Notes under the pieces: generated by a model
The model's input: only the letters and a program-made list of their open reading frames with translations
What the model was told of the DNA's origin: nothing
Databases searched by the model: none
Shown here: positions 21,511 to 34,063 of the stretch, piece after piece
How the letters are laid out: each line of letters opens with the position of its first letter
Numbering within the stretch: the stretch's first letter is position 1
Translations under genes and position numbers: made by a program
Origin: Gnetum montanum
Taxonomy: Eukaryota > Streptophyta > Gnetopsida > Gnetales > Gnetaceae
NCBI GenBank assembly: GCA_015680685.1
Contig: MNCI01017655.1
Span: 1,031,674 to 1,095,673, forward strand
Length of the DNA stretch: 64,000 nt
Reading direction: 5' to 3'

Positions 21511-24239
21511 TCATGTGGTGTTCAGAGGCAATGGCTCTTCCATTGGCTGCTTCCCTTTGCCGCCAGGCTATTGAAATTAGTAGTGATTAAGCTAGGCCTA
21601 CAAATTTTCTTCCTCTATTCTTGGGTCATGCATCATCCAAGCTGCTGTGTTGATGTGTGCTAGGGCTAATACATCCCAAGGACATGGAAGTTGCAAAAAA
21701 ATTTGATTTACCTTTACATATCATGCCATGAACTATCATCGTTCTTCCTCAAAAGCCCTAGCTTTATCTATGAGCTCATGATAATTTGTCAATCTCTAAG
21801 CTAGGTTCGAGGCTGCATTCCTTTGTCCCTAATAACTAGCCTTAACCACCTCTAACTTTGAGTTTTCCACCTACAATTTTTACAAAGCATCTTTTCTGAC
21901 TTGCAAAATCTTTCTCATACAGTGCATGGGTAGTCACTACTTGTTTCTCCAACTCACTTTAAGGAAAAATTGCTATTAACATGGAAAGGTTGGCATATCT
22001 AAGGTTAGCCAACATCATGTACTCCTTTAGATCCTCTATCTACAAGTCCTTGTTCTTGACTTCTTCTTGTTGGACCATTGCATAACTATCTAAGATGGGC
22101 TTCCACTTAGGATTCTGCATTGATAGGGAATTGATGTGGGCTTTGGCCATCTTGATTTCCTTTTCATTAATCTATTTATACATGAAAACCTATCATAGAA
22201 GCACTCTTTTAATTTTTCATGCATCTTGGCCTTATTTTACCATGCACTAATTTCAATTGCTAACTTTTGGTGAATAGCATAGTCCTTCTCCATGGAGAGG
22301 GTTTTATTCTCCTAGGCTAATCTATTCATATCCTAATTGACCCTCACTAGCTATTCTTACAACTAGTGGACACTTTCTTCTAGGATGTTCTTTTGTTTTC
22401 TCATAGTGATCATCCTGGAATATTTTATAGTGAGCTAATTGTTTTCCTCTTAGATGATGATCAGTGCCCTTTTATACATATGATATTGTACATCTATAGC
22501 AAAGGTGTTCTAAAATATTGTCTCCTTCTCTCACTCTGTAGCTACTCCTTCCTCTATTAACTTGGTGGGCTCCTTTTTCCTAAATTGCTCTAGTTGGTCT
22601 AGTGCAACAAAATGGGTAGGATCTTGTCATTCAACTCATAGGGCAGCCAACTCTTCTTTTAATTTTTGTATTTCAACTTTTGCATATTCTACCCTAACTT
22701 TTGCAATGACCAACTTTCCTTTGGTGGTGATGAGGTCTAATTAAGCTACAGTGACATCATTGGGGATGTCAAATAGAGTGGTCATTACTTAACCCATTTG
22801 TAGTAAGCAATCCAACACGTCCTCATGCACTATAGGAGTCATCGAAGTCGTAGCCAACATTTGTGCATCTTTGGATCCTACTAAAGTTTTCAGGGGCACA
22901 ATAGATACATTGAATGACTTTTTGATGTGATTGGTAATCACCTTTGCTAGGCCTACCACATCCTCATGTTGTACCATCATGACTATGGCACCTTCTCTAG
23001 TTTTCAATGTGATTTGGAAGGATGCAACATTCCTAGAGATCTAGCATGATCATTGGGATCCTTCTCCTCTTAACTATATTGAGATCTCCTTCCACATTGG
23101 ATCAGCTAACATGGTGGGTCATACGACATCATCCATGAATTGAAAGAGATTAGCCTCATCCTTGCTTTCCCAGATAACTATTTCAACAATCCTTTGCAGA
23201 TGGCTCATCGAAGGCCTATAGTCCTACAGTGGTGGCAATGGTGGAGCTTGTGCTTGTGGGCACTATTTGAGCTTGCATTGTGCTTCTATTCATGGCTCAA
23301 CCTCCTTCTCTACTTCTCCTCACCAAGATCCTTTCTAGGTGCTGCAATGAGTTCTGTGAAAGAGGCATGTTGAGCCTTCTTAGGGATATCATTGGTGTAT
23401 CCTAAGATTCTAGCATGCTTACACAACTTTTTGATTAAGTAAGAAAATGGAAGTGTTGGTCTCCCTAACTTCATTTTTTCAAATCATCATTGGATTTCAA
23501 TGATATAGTACTAGGGAAGATTAGCTACAAGTTTTCCCATTAAAATAGCACTTCCCCTAGCTACATAAGTGGAGATTCGATTAAGCCCTTTTGTGGGAAA
23601 TAGGTGGTACGTTCCAATCTTGAAGTAGATTTTCTTCTCTAGAGTCATTTCATTGTATGTTTTTTCCTCCTTGCCATACGCTTGTCTCAACCATAATTTC
23701 TTTATTTTTGGATGGGATCTAGTTGATAGGTGAGCAACCTTAGCTCCTTCATTAGGTAGGTTGAGAGTTGTAACAATGTCCTTAACTAAGTAAGAGATAA
23801 TCACACCATAGATGTTAACAGTGATACCTTCATCCTTATTATGTTGGATTTGTTAGACTTCACCCAAGTACCATTCACCACCGTAGGACAAGATAGGCCA
23901 CAATGGGGACACCTTAAGCTATGTCCACACTACCTCAGGAGAAAACTTCACGAATAGATTGAAGTTCATTCATAATGACTGAAGCCAATGTGGAATTTTC
24001 CAATAGGGTAGAAAGGTAGTTAGAGGGCAATGTGAGACTTTTTCCTTGTTTGGAAACCAATAGTTCTACCACCTCTCCTTGGGTTGATTGCCTAGTAGCA
24101 AGGGCCTCTTAGTAAATACTGAAGGATTGGGCCTCTTACTCAGCATGTTCTACCTATTTTCCTTACTAACTATGGCCACCATGTGGGTGCTTAGCAACTC
24201 TCTATGAGGGTTCACCCTGAGCACCTTTTTTGGGGCCAT
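21511..24239 (-). pseudogene. Extra ORF of element 3: Athila-associated plant transposon protein, decayed
   Basis: The second copy of the ~910-codon ORF. The ATG at 24239 (MAPKK) follows TTGCTTAATTGCAG, a good splice-acceptor shape. The best open part is 23511-23804, with KIYFKIGTYHLFPTKGLN and ARGSAILMGK, followed by LPFSYLIKKLCKHARIL, the pattern I compare with the plant transposon protein domain (PTSH...ALLLYAILTGK...FPSLITALC in angiosperm relatives). The middle and C-terminal parts are lysine/glutamate-rich and coiled-coil-like (22789-23007). The end is GKGKQPMEEPLPLNTT at 21511. It is interrupted by many stops and a shift near the N-terminus. It shares start, end and length with 12213-14943, so the ORF was a regular component of the family. 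Function unknown; an envelope-like role is not supported because no membrane segment is visible. Confidence 0.65.
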
Positions 24240-26240
24240 CTGCAATTAAGCAAAAACCAAGTGTTACTAAGGTTATGTTTGTTATCATCAATCGATTTGT
24301 ACCTTACTTGTAACCTTAGTTCATTAAGTTCATAATGTGTATGATTATAGGATCAAGAAAATTTTCAAAAAAAATCCCCAAAAAGTGTCTATCTTCTTTT
24401 ATGACCCTTTGCAACTAGTTCCTTTTTCATTATATGTGGCGTATAATAGTAGTTATGGGCCCGCAGGTTGGAAAAATTGGATTTTTGACATTACCATGAA
24501 TGATTTTTCATTATAATTTCTAAGGTTTTCAACATTTTTATCCTTATGATACCTTCCAAGAAATAGAAAATTTCAGCAAATCGATGCAAGTTTTGCACGC
24601 TAGCACCCCCCAATGAGTAAGGTAAACACTCTAGGTTCAAATGGATTCAAATGACATGAAAACTAGAGTGGTGGAGAGATAGATATCGCAAGTGGAAGAT
24701 AGAAGCATAGAGATCTAAGTCATGAGAAAAAATTTCAACAACTCCCCTAGTAGCAAATGAGAAAAATGAAGTTCAAGTTTCATGGTGGTCATATTTATAC
24801 CTTTTTTGAGACTTGACATCATGTATGTGACATTGGGTTAGACCCGAAATCAGGTACACAACTTTGAAGTCCAAATATTTACATTTTATGGGGCCAATGA
24901 ACATGAAAAGTGAAGCTCTTGGAGTGGTTGGAAGGTTTGAAGTTAAGTTTATCCTTCTAGGTAAGTGAAAAATTAATTTGAGGCACCGAAACTTTGATAA
25001 CATGAAGTCATCAATGTGAAAAACATGAGAATGAGCAAGAAAAAGGTGTTGAAATCAAGGTTTTGGGATAGATTAGTTTTATAATAAGGAAAATAATAAA
25101 ATATAACAATTTAAGTGCTTTGAAGGTGAAAAATGGTATGGTTATGTTAAACAAGTACGAGTCACAAAAGTTACACAAATGGATCCTCCCCAAAGTAGGC
25201 TCTTTCCTATGATGCCCTTGTGTAACCACACCTAAAAATATTTGTAGGCACTAAAGGGGTTGAATGCAACACATACCCATGAAACAAAACACACATGTTA
25301 AAACCACCGCATTGAGATAATAACTCTATGTTACACAAAATGACAAGTTATGATCATCTGAACAACGATATGAGATGGACTATAGAAAGGGTTGTAGAAA
25401 TTCGGACATGAGGTATCTTACTATGGGCACAAGGAAACCTTGTGTGTTACTAGTGGTTAAATAATCATAATTCTTTCTTTCCAAGATTCAAACCAAGTCC
25501 AAACCACATTGTAGTGACATCACATCATTTCATCATGTCGACGGACAACCATAAGACTATCAAAGTCATGAGGAGTAACATCACTTAGCATATTTTCCAA
25601 GGGAGGAGTTTTATTATGGCACACTTATTATATATTTTTTTCTTTTTCACTTGTTTTTTTATTTTTGAATTACAAGAAGCCACCAACCTTTAGGCATGGT
25701 ACATGTCTTTCCAATGAAACAAGTGGAAGTTTATTCACTGTTGTATGAAGTTACTCTTACATCCATTTTTTGTTAGATCTACAAGGATATGGTTAGAACC
25801 TCAGCAACATGATAGAACATATAGGAGTATCCAAAGAGAATCCACAAATCCCCTTGATGTCACACCCTTCACATTCCACCTTTGTTCTACACTCTTCTAT
25901 CTAAACACAATGATTATGAAGTTATTTTTAGGTTGGATGATGAAAGAGGTTATCATTATGACTAGAGCAAGAACCTCTTATTAATGGAATGAGTGGATGG
26001 ATGTCATGGTCTTAATGTCTAAATAATCAGTCCCTTATGAGTTGACAACATAAATAAAACCTCACCTCATTGGGCAACATGATCATCTTATTCAAAAGGA
26101 AGATTACGAAAGAAAATGAAAACAACAACTAGAAAAGTGAAAGAAATAGGAAAATGATAAAAAATTGTAAAAAAAAAACATAAAAAGTACTTAAAAATCC
26201 TAAATATTAGAATGGGGGCTAACCCCTATGACTAAACATT
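24240..26240 (-). other. Conserved noncoding block upstream of the extra ORF, copy B
   Basis: Homologous to 14944-16814. On the minus strand it begins with a T-rich tract (26240 downward) like that after element 2 pol (40430-40560). It includes a TATA segment at 24792-24799 and a polypurine-like ATTGGGGGGTGCTAGC (about 24602-24617). No supported gene. Short open frames at 24773-25229 and 25745-25984 are not conserved in copy A. Confidence 0.7.
24720..24890 (-). promoter_or_regulatory. LTR-like internal promoter upstream of extra ORF, copy B
   Basis: On the minus strand GTGTACCTGATTTCGGGTC is followed by ACATGATGTCAAG and GGTATAAATATGACC. The element's own LTR has GTATACCTGATGTTGGATC, ATGTGATGTCA and CCTATAAATATGATAC in the same order. 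The TATA (24792-24799) is 553 bases upstream of the ORF ATG, against 550 in copy A. Confidence 0.55.
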
Positions 26241-28688
26241 TGTCCATGACAAGGATTAATAAGTGAATAACTCGAATCCATGCATGGTTGAAATGTTGGT
26301 AACCATTCATGCTCTAGCCATTAGGTGTCTATTGGTGATGTGGTGGTTGGGTAGAAAAACTATTGGTTACACACTTGATGGTTAAAGGTATGGTGGGTTA
26401 GGGAGGTATGTTAATATTATAGATGGTTGGCCCATGGTTGCACCCTTGATCATGAAATGGTATGCATGGATTCATTTGTCTGCCAACATTTGTTGATTCA
26501 TTGGTTGGATTTGGGATTGGAATACTGATGGATGGTGGCCCTAACATATGATCAAAGGACATTAGTTGAGATAGGGAAGGTGGTGCACCAGATTAGTCTT
26601 GTGTTAGCTCAGTTGATGTGTTAGGTCTATGTGTGGTTTACTTTGGCTTATGGCCTTTCCTATAGAAGGAACGTTTCCAACATTGTGGTTGCAACCCATT
26701 GTTATCAGCATGTCTATGAACATTTGTAGCACAAGTGGCACTCATTTGTTGATATTGTGGTGCTAGAACTTCCTAAGTTACTGGTGATGGTGTATAAGAA
26801 GGTGAATTATGAGAATATTGAGGATAGGATGGATGGTAAGAGACACAAGGTGGTGATCCTTTAGGGGATGTCATGTATTGATGGTACTCAAGAGAGTGGT
26901 AGTGGTGATTAGAGGTAGAGGATGTGGAATGTTTTGGAGAAAGAATGTGTTGAATATAATATCCATGTGGTTTAAGTAGGTATGGCTAATTTGGTGGTGG
27001 ACCCTACTTCTTTCCCCTCCCCCTNNNNNNNNNNNNNNNNNNNNNNNNNNNNNNNNNNNNNNNNGCTTGTAATAAGTCCCCCTAGGATGGTACAATTGGT
27101 CATGGGACTATTTGTAATTACCTAGTGGGAGAGTGAATCTCCCATGCATGTGCTTCTACATGAGTTTTAGATTTAAGGCATTTTCCCAATACTCTTGTAG
27201 ATGCAATAATATAGGGCATTGGCCCTTTGGATGGTCATATACGCATAGGTCACATCCATCATCTTTGTCTATGGTTGAGTCTTTAGCCTCACTTTCACCA
27301 GTAACTTTTCTCGTTTGTTGAAAATTGTTCTTGGTTGTTTCTTGATTCTATGTCCTCTATTTATTGTGATCACCTAGCTTGTGTTGCATGATATTCTCTA
27401 TGACCATCTCAATAAGAGTTGCAACATTTTCATTTATCCATTTGGACATCCTATTAAAATTTGCTTATAGATCATTGATAGTCTCCTTCATCGGCAAGGT
27501 TTGTTGTGGAATCACCTTATCAATAGTAGTTTCATTCTCCTTACCATAAATTTGGACCTCCTTCAATTGAAGAGTTAATTCCCATTGATATTTCTCAAAA
27601 TTCTTCCATTTTGCTCCTTCTTCTTTTGCCACATGTTGTATTAGCACTTTGATTTGATGAACTTGGAGCTTGTATAATTGCCCTAAAGCATACATCCTAA
27701 GGGTTTCTCATGTTTCATTATGAAGCCCATCTATGATGTGGTAAAGTTACCTTTCCTTGGAGAAACCATGGTCTGGGAATCTATTCAATAAGGCATAATA
27801 TCTATCTAAGGCCATGTCCAAGAGTTCATGTTGTTCTTGTTTCCACTCTTGGATTTTTCTCCTTAAGTTGGACACTCTCGCATAGGTTCGGTATTTCTTG
27901 TTGAAAAGTTCCAACATTGTTGACCATTGTTGGATGGAATTTGGTCTTAACAACCTATAGCACACTTGAACTCTATTGATTAGTATCCTAGGAAAGAGCT
28001 TAAGCTTTTTTCATCCACTTTCAATGTTGTAATAGATACAGGCATCTTGGAAGGCTTGTAAATGACCTTGTGGATATGAATCATAGCCTCCTACAAATTT
28101 AGGGATATTGTTCATGTCAAGCTTAGGTAGAAAACTCTTTTTGTGATGCCTATGAGATATCTTAATGGCATCTGTGATATGCATTAGGCTCTTAGTAGCC
28201 AACATGGGTTCACTGTCATCAAACAAATTGTGAGGGAAATTTCAATGTTCATGGTGACTTCTTTGATTTTTCCTATGGGTTTGATTCTAGTTTTTAGTCC
28301 AAACCTTTAATGGAGCTCTATCTCTATACCTACATTCATCTTCATCAAAACTAGAGATTGAAGGGGAAGAGGAAGATGAGGAACTAGAACAATTGCCATG
28401 GCTTCTATGGTGTTCCTCAGGGTCCCTTGGTTTATCATTTTTGGGTTTTGAGGAGGTCTTAGGCTTTGAGGACTTCCATAGTCTAGGACCTACACCATCT
28501 CCTCCAAGATTTTCTGCCTTAGGTGAATGTAGTCTTTGAGTGTCATTAGGGTGATCATGATCATAAGAAATCCCTACATAAGGTTGGTCACTCCAATTTT
28601 CTTCATTATATATCTTGTTAGTTCTCCAATGAACATTTTTTCCATATAGTGCATTGTCATTTCTATGTAGGAGAGACATTGTTGTCAA
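26241..28688 (-). pseudogene. gag of element 3 with proline-rich linker, broken
   Basis: ATG at 28688. The N-terminal 133 residues are open and end in a serine run and acidic patch (SSSSSSSSPSISSFDEDE). The gag core follows at 28226-27747, with NNIPKFVGGYDSYPQGHLQ and STMLELFNKKYRTYARVSN, matching element 2 gag. A zinc-knuckle segment CDLCVYDHPKGQC lies near 27200-27240, followed by a proline/asparagine-rich linker to about 26241. Stops lie between the open pieces, and a 40-base N gap (27025-27064) falls inside the linker. After the linker the sequence passes straight into the post-pol noncoding block. Confidence 0.75.
27025..27064. other. Assembly gap (40 N)
   Basis: A run of 40 N inside the gag linker of element 3. 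The true length is unknown. Isolated N characters also occur at 8817 and 51002. Confidence 0.98.
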
Positions 28689-28782
28689 TTTATTATGTGT
28701 GATTTAATATTTTGTAATATATATATTGTTAATACATTTATAGCAATCTTGTATAATATAACTAATGTAGATAACTAGCACC

Positions 28783-28802
28783 ATCCTCTGCAGTGGAGCC
28801 AA
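28783..28802 (-). promoter_or_regulatory. Primer-binding site of element 3
   Basis: The minus strand reads TTGGCTCCACTGCAGAGGA directly after the LTR end. It matches 13 of 18 positions of TGGCGCCGTTGCCGGGGA, the complement of the plant tRNA-Asp 3' end as I recall it. Confidence 0.7.
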
Positions 28803-29684
28803 TGATGAGTGGCAAGATACCGCTATGTTCAACCATACAAATCACAAGCGTTCATGCATGATCTAGTTGAATTCCATGGATGGGACTAGTTGTGGCATCT
28901 AGATTTCTATGCTTTGATTGTAGTTCACTATCTTCCCACTTGGACTAGTGGTAGCTTTGTCACATATGGTTTAGTCCAAAGTGAGGCACATGATGTTATC
29001 TAATTTTTATGCTACTCTTGATGATGAAAAAGATAAATTAATGAAACTAATGAGTAATGACAAATAATATCTAAACTAGCCTATGGCAATGATTATCTAC
29101 TCTTAATCATCCATACACATCTTGGACTTTGTGAGGCTACTTATGGAATTTCCAAATGTATGTAATTGGTTTTGCCAAATGATACCCTCTGGATTACCAA
29201 GTATATACACTTAAACATTCATGATGAAGGCGTATGCATTTTGCTTAATAACAAGAATAGTAAATAGAAATAAATAGAAATGTTTAACTAAATAAATTAG
29301 GTAATAATTAACAATTAAAAGAAACAATAATATAATTGGATGTTGCAATGATGGAAGTAATCTCAATCTTTATTGCTAGTCATGTAACGTGTCCAAGTAC
29401 GTCACACTTGAACAAAAGTGTCATATGATTACAAACATCACATTGTAGACATGCACTAGGAATAACAAACTTTAAAGAGAAGAAATTGAAAACTAAAACT
29501 ATCTTCTATAGGCTACTGACTACTCCTGCTCATCCAAGCACACAAGTATCATATTTATAGGCAAATCCATATGAGGCAACATTGGGTATGCGACGTTGCT
29601 TATTGGCTCTGATGTCAAGTATGTGACGTTGGGGCTCTAACGTTGCATATCTAACATCAGGGGTTTCCAAATGACATCTCATCA
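28803..29684 (-). repeat. 5' LTR of element 3
   Basis: 882 bases, direct repeat of 20434-21316, with plus-strand ends TGATGAGTGG...ATCTCATCA. A primer-binding site lies on its left and a target-site duplication on its right. Confidence 0.9.
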
Positions 29685-31658
29685 CCCTCTATCTCCATTG
29701 GGGAAGGATGTATTGCTTTTTCTTTATGGTTTCATTTAGTAGGTACATCATGTGTGAGTAACTAAGAGAGTAATTCCACATATCATGGTTTGGCTACATC
29801 TGTTGTGGTCATTGTTACCTTTGCAAAAATTACCTACTTGAGAACTTAATAAAAAATATTCTCTTCATCAATATTGTTGGAAAATGATTAGAAACAACAT
29901 TCTTAGTTCCATTTTTATCATCACTATAAGGTCAAATTTCTATAAGAATACTAGCCATTGTATGATACATAGACTAACTAATATCTTGTTCATCAGGAAG
30001 CATATCTTACTATGATTTGTATATACATGAACTAGATATCTATGCATATAGTATCTAAATTTCTCTAAGGCATGCACCATAGTCATTAGTTTCTTCTTTG
30101 TGGTGGCGTAGTTCAATTATGCATCTACCATACTCTTACTTGCATAATGAATATAGTATGGTCATTTCTAATCATTCAACTATATAAGCATACCTTCCAA
30201 GAAACAATTGGATACATTTGTCATAATGTGGAGTGATTTATATCAATTTAGAGCTTGTAGAATTGGAATTTTTACTTTAGTAGTTGAAAAACATGTTTAC
30301 ATTTCTTAGTCCATTTGAATGGTGCATCATACTTTATTAGCTCTATTAATGATCTAGTAATCTTGTAGAAATTCTTAATAAATCTCCTATAATAGCTTTT
30401 ATGTCTAAGGAATGATTAGATATTTTTTACTAGTTATGACTATTGTGTTATTTCAAGGATTGCTCTTATCTTTGCTTTATCCATCTTGATCCCTTTTCTT
30501 AAAATTTAATGTCCTAGGATAATGCCTTCCAAGATCATTAATTGGGTATTTTTCTAGGTAAGCTTGAGATTTGTCTTTACACATTGTTTTAATACCTACT
30601 TAGGATAGTGTAGTGCTTGCTCAAAGTCTAATACATATATGAAGAAGTCATCCATGAAGACCTCTAGAATGTTGCCAATTTTTTGCTAAAAGATGCTAAG
30701 GACAAGTTGTTAGAAGGTTACATAGGCATTAAATAGGTCAAATGACATCTTTTTATATAAAAAAGTTTCCCAAGAATTTGTGAATGTTGTGTTGGCATGA
30801 TCTTCTAGGGCTATTTGGATCTGATTGTAGCCACTATGGCTATCTAGAAAGCTATAATACTTTTGGCTTATAATGGTATCAAGCACTTGGTCAGCAATTG
30901 GTAATGAAAAATAATCTTTAAATTTTTTCATGTTCAACAACATGAAGTCAATGCAAATCTACTATCACCCACCTTTCCTAGGTATAATAACTAGTTAGAT
31001 TATCCATTCATTATCTAATATAGGATAGATGAATCTAGCATTTAGGAGCTTCTCTACCTCTTTATTAATCATCTGCTTTAGTTTACAATTGAATATTCTC
31101 TATGGATATTACTTAGGCTTGATGTTAGAGTCTATGTACATTCTATGCTAGCATATGCATAGATTGATGCCTATGATTTCATGATATGGCCAGGAAAAAA
31201 ATATTTATCATCTATTTACCACATTCAACAACTTCTATTTTTATGCCTTTGTAAGCTACACATTTATGATTATCGGTAAACCATTTTTTTTGGAATACAT
31301 GCTCAAGAGATTTTGGCATTTTTTTAGCTCCAAGTGTTATGATTTAAATGCCTATTAAATTTTTAATTCTTCCCAATCTATTTTTTGGTTCCTTTTTAAG
31401 TTTTGCATTAGAGTGTTGGTGTTTGAGCTACTTCATTTTATCCAATTTATTAATGTATGTACTTGTTAGGACTTATATTAGTTTCATGTCTATTGTAGAA
31501 TTAGTGCAATCATATGATGTTAACAACTAGATGCCCTCTTATTTTGTGATTTCTAGATATAGGTACTTTTGAATACTTACTTGTTTGGCATTTGAGTTGC
31601 ATGATGTAATGGTTCTACTTTTTATTACCTAGATTTTCTATATGCAATTATACCCTAT
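29685..31658 (-). pseudogene. RT and RNase H of element 5, broken
   Basis: On the minus strand the linker and RT N-terminus lie at about 31300-30990 (FIYPILDNEWII, LVIIPRKGG). RT continues at 30943-30710 (FSLPIADQVLDTII, FLDSHSGYNQIQIALED), ending just before the catalytic motif. RNase H follows at 30160-29850 (YYIHYASKSM, TTKKKLMTMVHALEKFRYY, YTNHSKICFLMNK). The left end MEIEG at 29685 rejoins integrase at 20433. Stops and small shifts are frequent. The right end at 31658 is the insertion point of element 7. Confidence 0.75.
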
Positions 31659-32863
31659 TGATAGATGGTCCCACTAATTTTGATCAATGGGGTTTATCAT
31701 ACAAAATATAGTACAATATGATCATAAGCTTCAAAGATGATATTGGGTGGATTTCCAAGAATACTCTTGTATATCACTACATTTAATAAATATAAAAATG
31801 GATTATAATACATATGATACAAATGAAAATCTATGTTGTCATAGTGAAAGATACAAAAAATAGTTATAATTTTATATTTCATAATCTTTTAGGGATTTTA
31901 TAATTATAAGAAATAAGACAATAATAAATACACATGCTTTGAAATCCCTCTTAGGGATAGGCACAATGCTCATGTTACAATCTCTCTTGGGAAGAGGTTC
32001 AACACCACTTACGATAAGTAATAAAATGGCTCTTAATCACAACCTTGATGGCTTCACACCATGCCATATAATTATGACCTTATTGGATAAAGAGATAATT
32101 ATTACAACTCAATGAAATAATAGTGAAATAAATATTTTTTGTATTTTAATGTTTCATGCATCAATGATGAAATATAAGAAAATCATGAGCTTATATACTA
32201 TGCAAACACTAGACTTTGTATTAACTAGATGACTTTAGGCTACGTAAGTAAGATAGCACTCTGATAGAGTCTAGTTGCACTTGTGAAAGAAATGAGTTAA
32301 AATATATTCAAGATAAGTAATGGAATCAACTTACCTAAAGGAGAAGGAGCTCTTCACATAAACAAGACATTACAAGATCTAAGAAATGAATGTTATATTA
32401 CAAATTGACTAAGATATGTAAATGAGCTTATCCTAGGTATTTATAGTTTTTGCATGGAAATAGAGAAGTTTTTTCAATGACTAAGCATTAATGGACATTC
32501 ATCAATGTAATCCAAACCTACCTCAATCATGTCCACCCCTGCACTGATGTAGGGGACACATTGATGCAGAGTAGTTAGTGTATCTCCCTCAAAATCATAC
32601 TTTGTAAAGTGGACCCCAAATGACATCTAGAACCTAAGGGAGCATGCCAAAAGAATATAGAACATCAAAATGAAGATGAAGTCATTTTAAAGATCTTAGA
32701 ACCATTCACACATTCTTAAAGTATGACATAGGGAGTTAGGGTTCTTCTTGGAAGATTAAAAAACTCTACTAAACATGCTAGAATAAAAACACAGGGTACA
32801 TGAAATACTTCCTAGATCTAGGGTTTATAATTGACATATAAATTACCACTAGATGCTTTATCA
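31659..32863 (-). repeat. 3' LTR of element 7
   Basis: 1205 bases, plus-strand ends TGATAGATGG...GCTTTATCA. It is homologous to 50808-51890, to 56987-58210 and to 61260-62523. TATAAATA on the minus strand lies at 32438-32445. The adjacent minus-strand TTTATGGGAAAA on its right is a fair polypurine tract. Confidence 0.8.
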
Positions 32864-33251
32864 TTTTCCCATAAATTTGATAAATCTTGTCTCATATCTT
32901 TAACACTTAAGACTCAAGGATTTGGACTAGTTACATAACAAGGTCATTGTGAAGAAATTACAAATATACAAATACTTTGACAAAATATGCATTACAAAAT
33001 CACCACATAGTAAACAAGGGCTAGGGGATGATGACCAATTATAAGAGTCCCCTAGAATGCCTAGAAAATTAAAGATACCTTAGAATTAATGGAATGATCT
33101 TTGGTTAATCTTTTAGTTTGTATCTAGTTATCAATTGTTGTGCATGTTCCTTCTAATTTGGGAATGCAATCTTTTTCACCTCTAAATATTCATCTTTAGA
33201 GAGACTTTTAGGTTATAGATTGGTGGATATTCTTTAAGTGGAATTGAATAG
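32864..33251 (-). other. 3' internal end of element 7, left of element 2
   Basis: About 390 bases without a reading frame. It starts with a polypurine-like tract next to the LTR. It ends at aatag (33247-33251), the left target-site copy of element 2, and resumes at 43129. Confidence 0.55.
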
Positions 33252-34062
33252 TGATGAGCCACGATATTGCGTCCGCACCCACGATATCACGTATGCGATA
33301 TCACGGCCCGCCGAAACATCTATAAATAAGAGGCGGCTTTCCCTTGTTTCTCCATTGAGATCTAGACCTTAGCCAAACTATAATAGTTTTCCCATTCCAG
33401 AGTTAGAATAATTTCCATGTGCCCACAGTAGGAGTCTCAAAGTGAATGGATCTTTATTTGAGCAAATTGTACCTGAGCACACATCTATGTACGAAAATAA
33501 AGACGAACTTTCTGATAAACCTTGTAGCATGTGGACTAAGCTAAATAGGATTTAATTATTGTTAAATGTTTTATTTTTTTCTAGATAATTAAATCTCTCT
33601 AAACCCTCAACTCTCCTAGTTAAGTGCATTCAGTACGATTGCTTCAAGCACATGTGTAATGCTTGGTAACCTAGTAATGAGTAGCATTTGATAATCCCAG
33701 TAGCGTTGAACTGGTTCAGGGTGTGTGCAGAAAGTGGGAATTGATACTGGTGCTAGGAAAATTAGAACTTAGTTAGTGAGTAGTTAATGAAAGTTAGTCA
33801 ATTAGTCTCTTCACCCTTTCCTCATTAGCATAAAGACATTAAAATATAAAAAGTATAAAAATCACATACCTCAAACTTACTTAACCATACAACCAAAAAT
33901 CAGATACCTTAAAAATCACAAGTAAGTTTGGGAAGACAACGATTGATTAACCTTAAGTGTTCCATAAGGCACGTAAGCACTTAGTCCTTGGAGTTCGACT
34001 AGATAGCGCGTGAGATGCTTGTATTCATATGGTTGAGTGTAGGGGTACCTCGCCACTCATCA
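33252..34062 (+). repeat. 5' LTR of element 2
   Basis: 811 bases, TGATGAGCCA...CACTCATCA, matching 42305-43128. The U3 part is short and is missing one copy of a palindromic unit that the 3' LTR has. A TATAAATA lies at 33321-33328. Confidence 0.92.
33280..33328 (+). promoter_or_regulatory. Palindrome and TATA box in the element 2 LTR promoter
   Basis: CACGATATCACGTATGCGAT followed by ATCACGG (33280-33306) is an imperfect palindrome, 14 bases before TATAAATA (33321-33328). The 3' LTR has two such units (42312-42337 and 42361-42387), and there the TATA has decayed to TAAAAATA. Confidence 0.55.
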
Positions 34063-34063
34063 T

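Larger units (their letters stand above)
20434..29684 (-). mobile_element. Element 3: Athila-like element lacking pol, with gag and the extra ORF
   Basis: The LTRs at 20434-21316 and 28803-29684 are direct repeats. The flanks ccctt (20429-20433) and ccctc (29685-29689) form a target-site duplication with one difference. On the minus strand the order is 5' LTR, primer-binding site, gag, then directly the noncoding block that normally follows pol, an internal promoter-like segment, the extra ORF, polypurine tract, 3' LTR. No protease, RT or integrase is present, so it would depend on another element for movement. In the first 123 LTR bases I count about 20 differences, so it is older than element 2. 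Confidence 0.85.

Noticed and set aside
21511-24239. Reading the extra ORF as a retroviral-type envelope gene
   Set aside because: It has the right position, but I see no signal peptide, membrane anchor or cleavage-site pattern; it is coiled-coil-like and closer to plant transposon-associated proteins.
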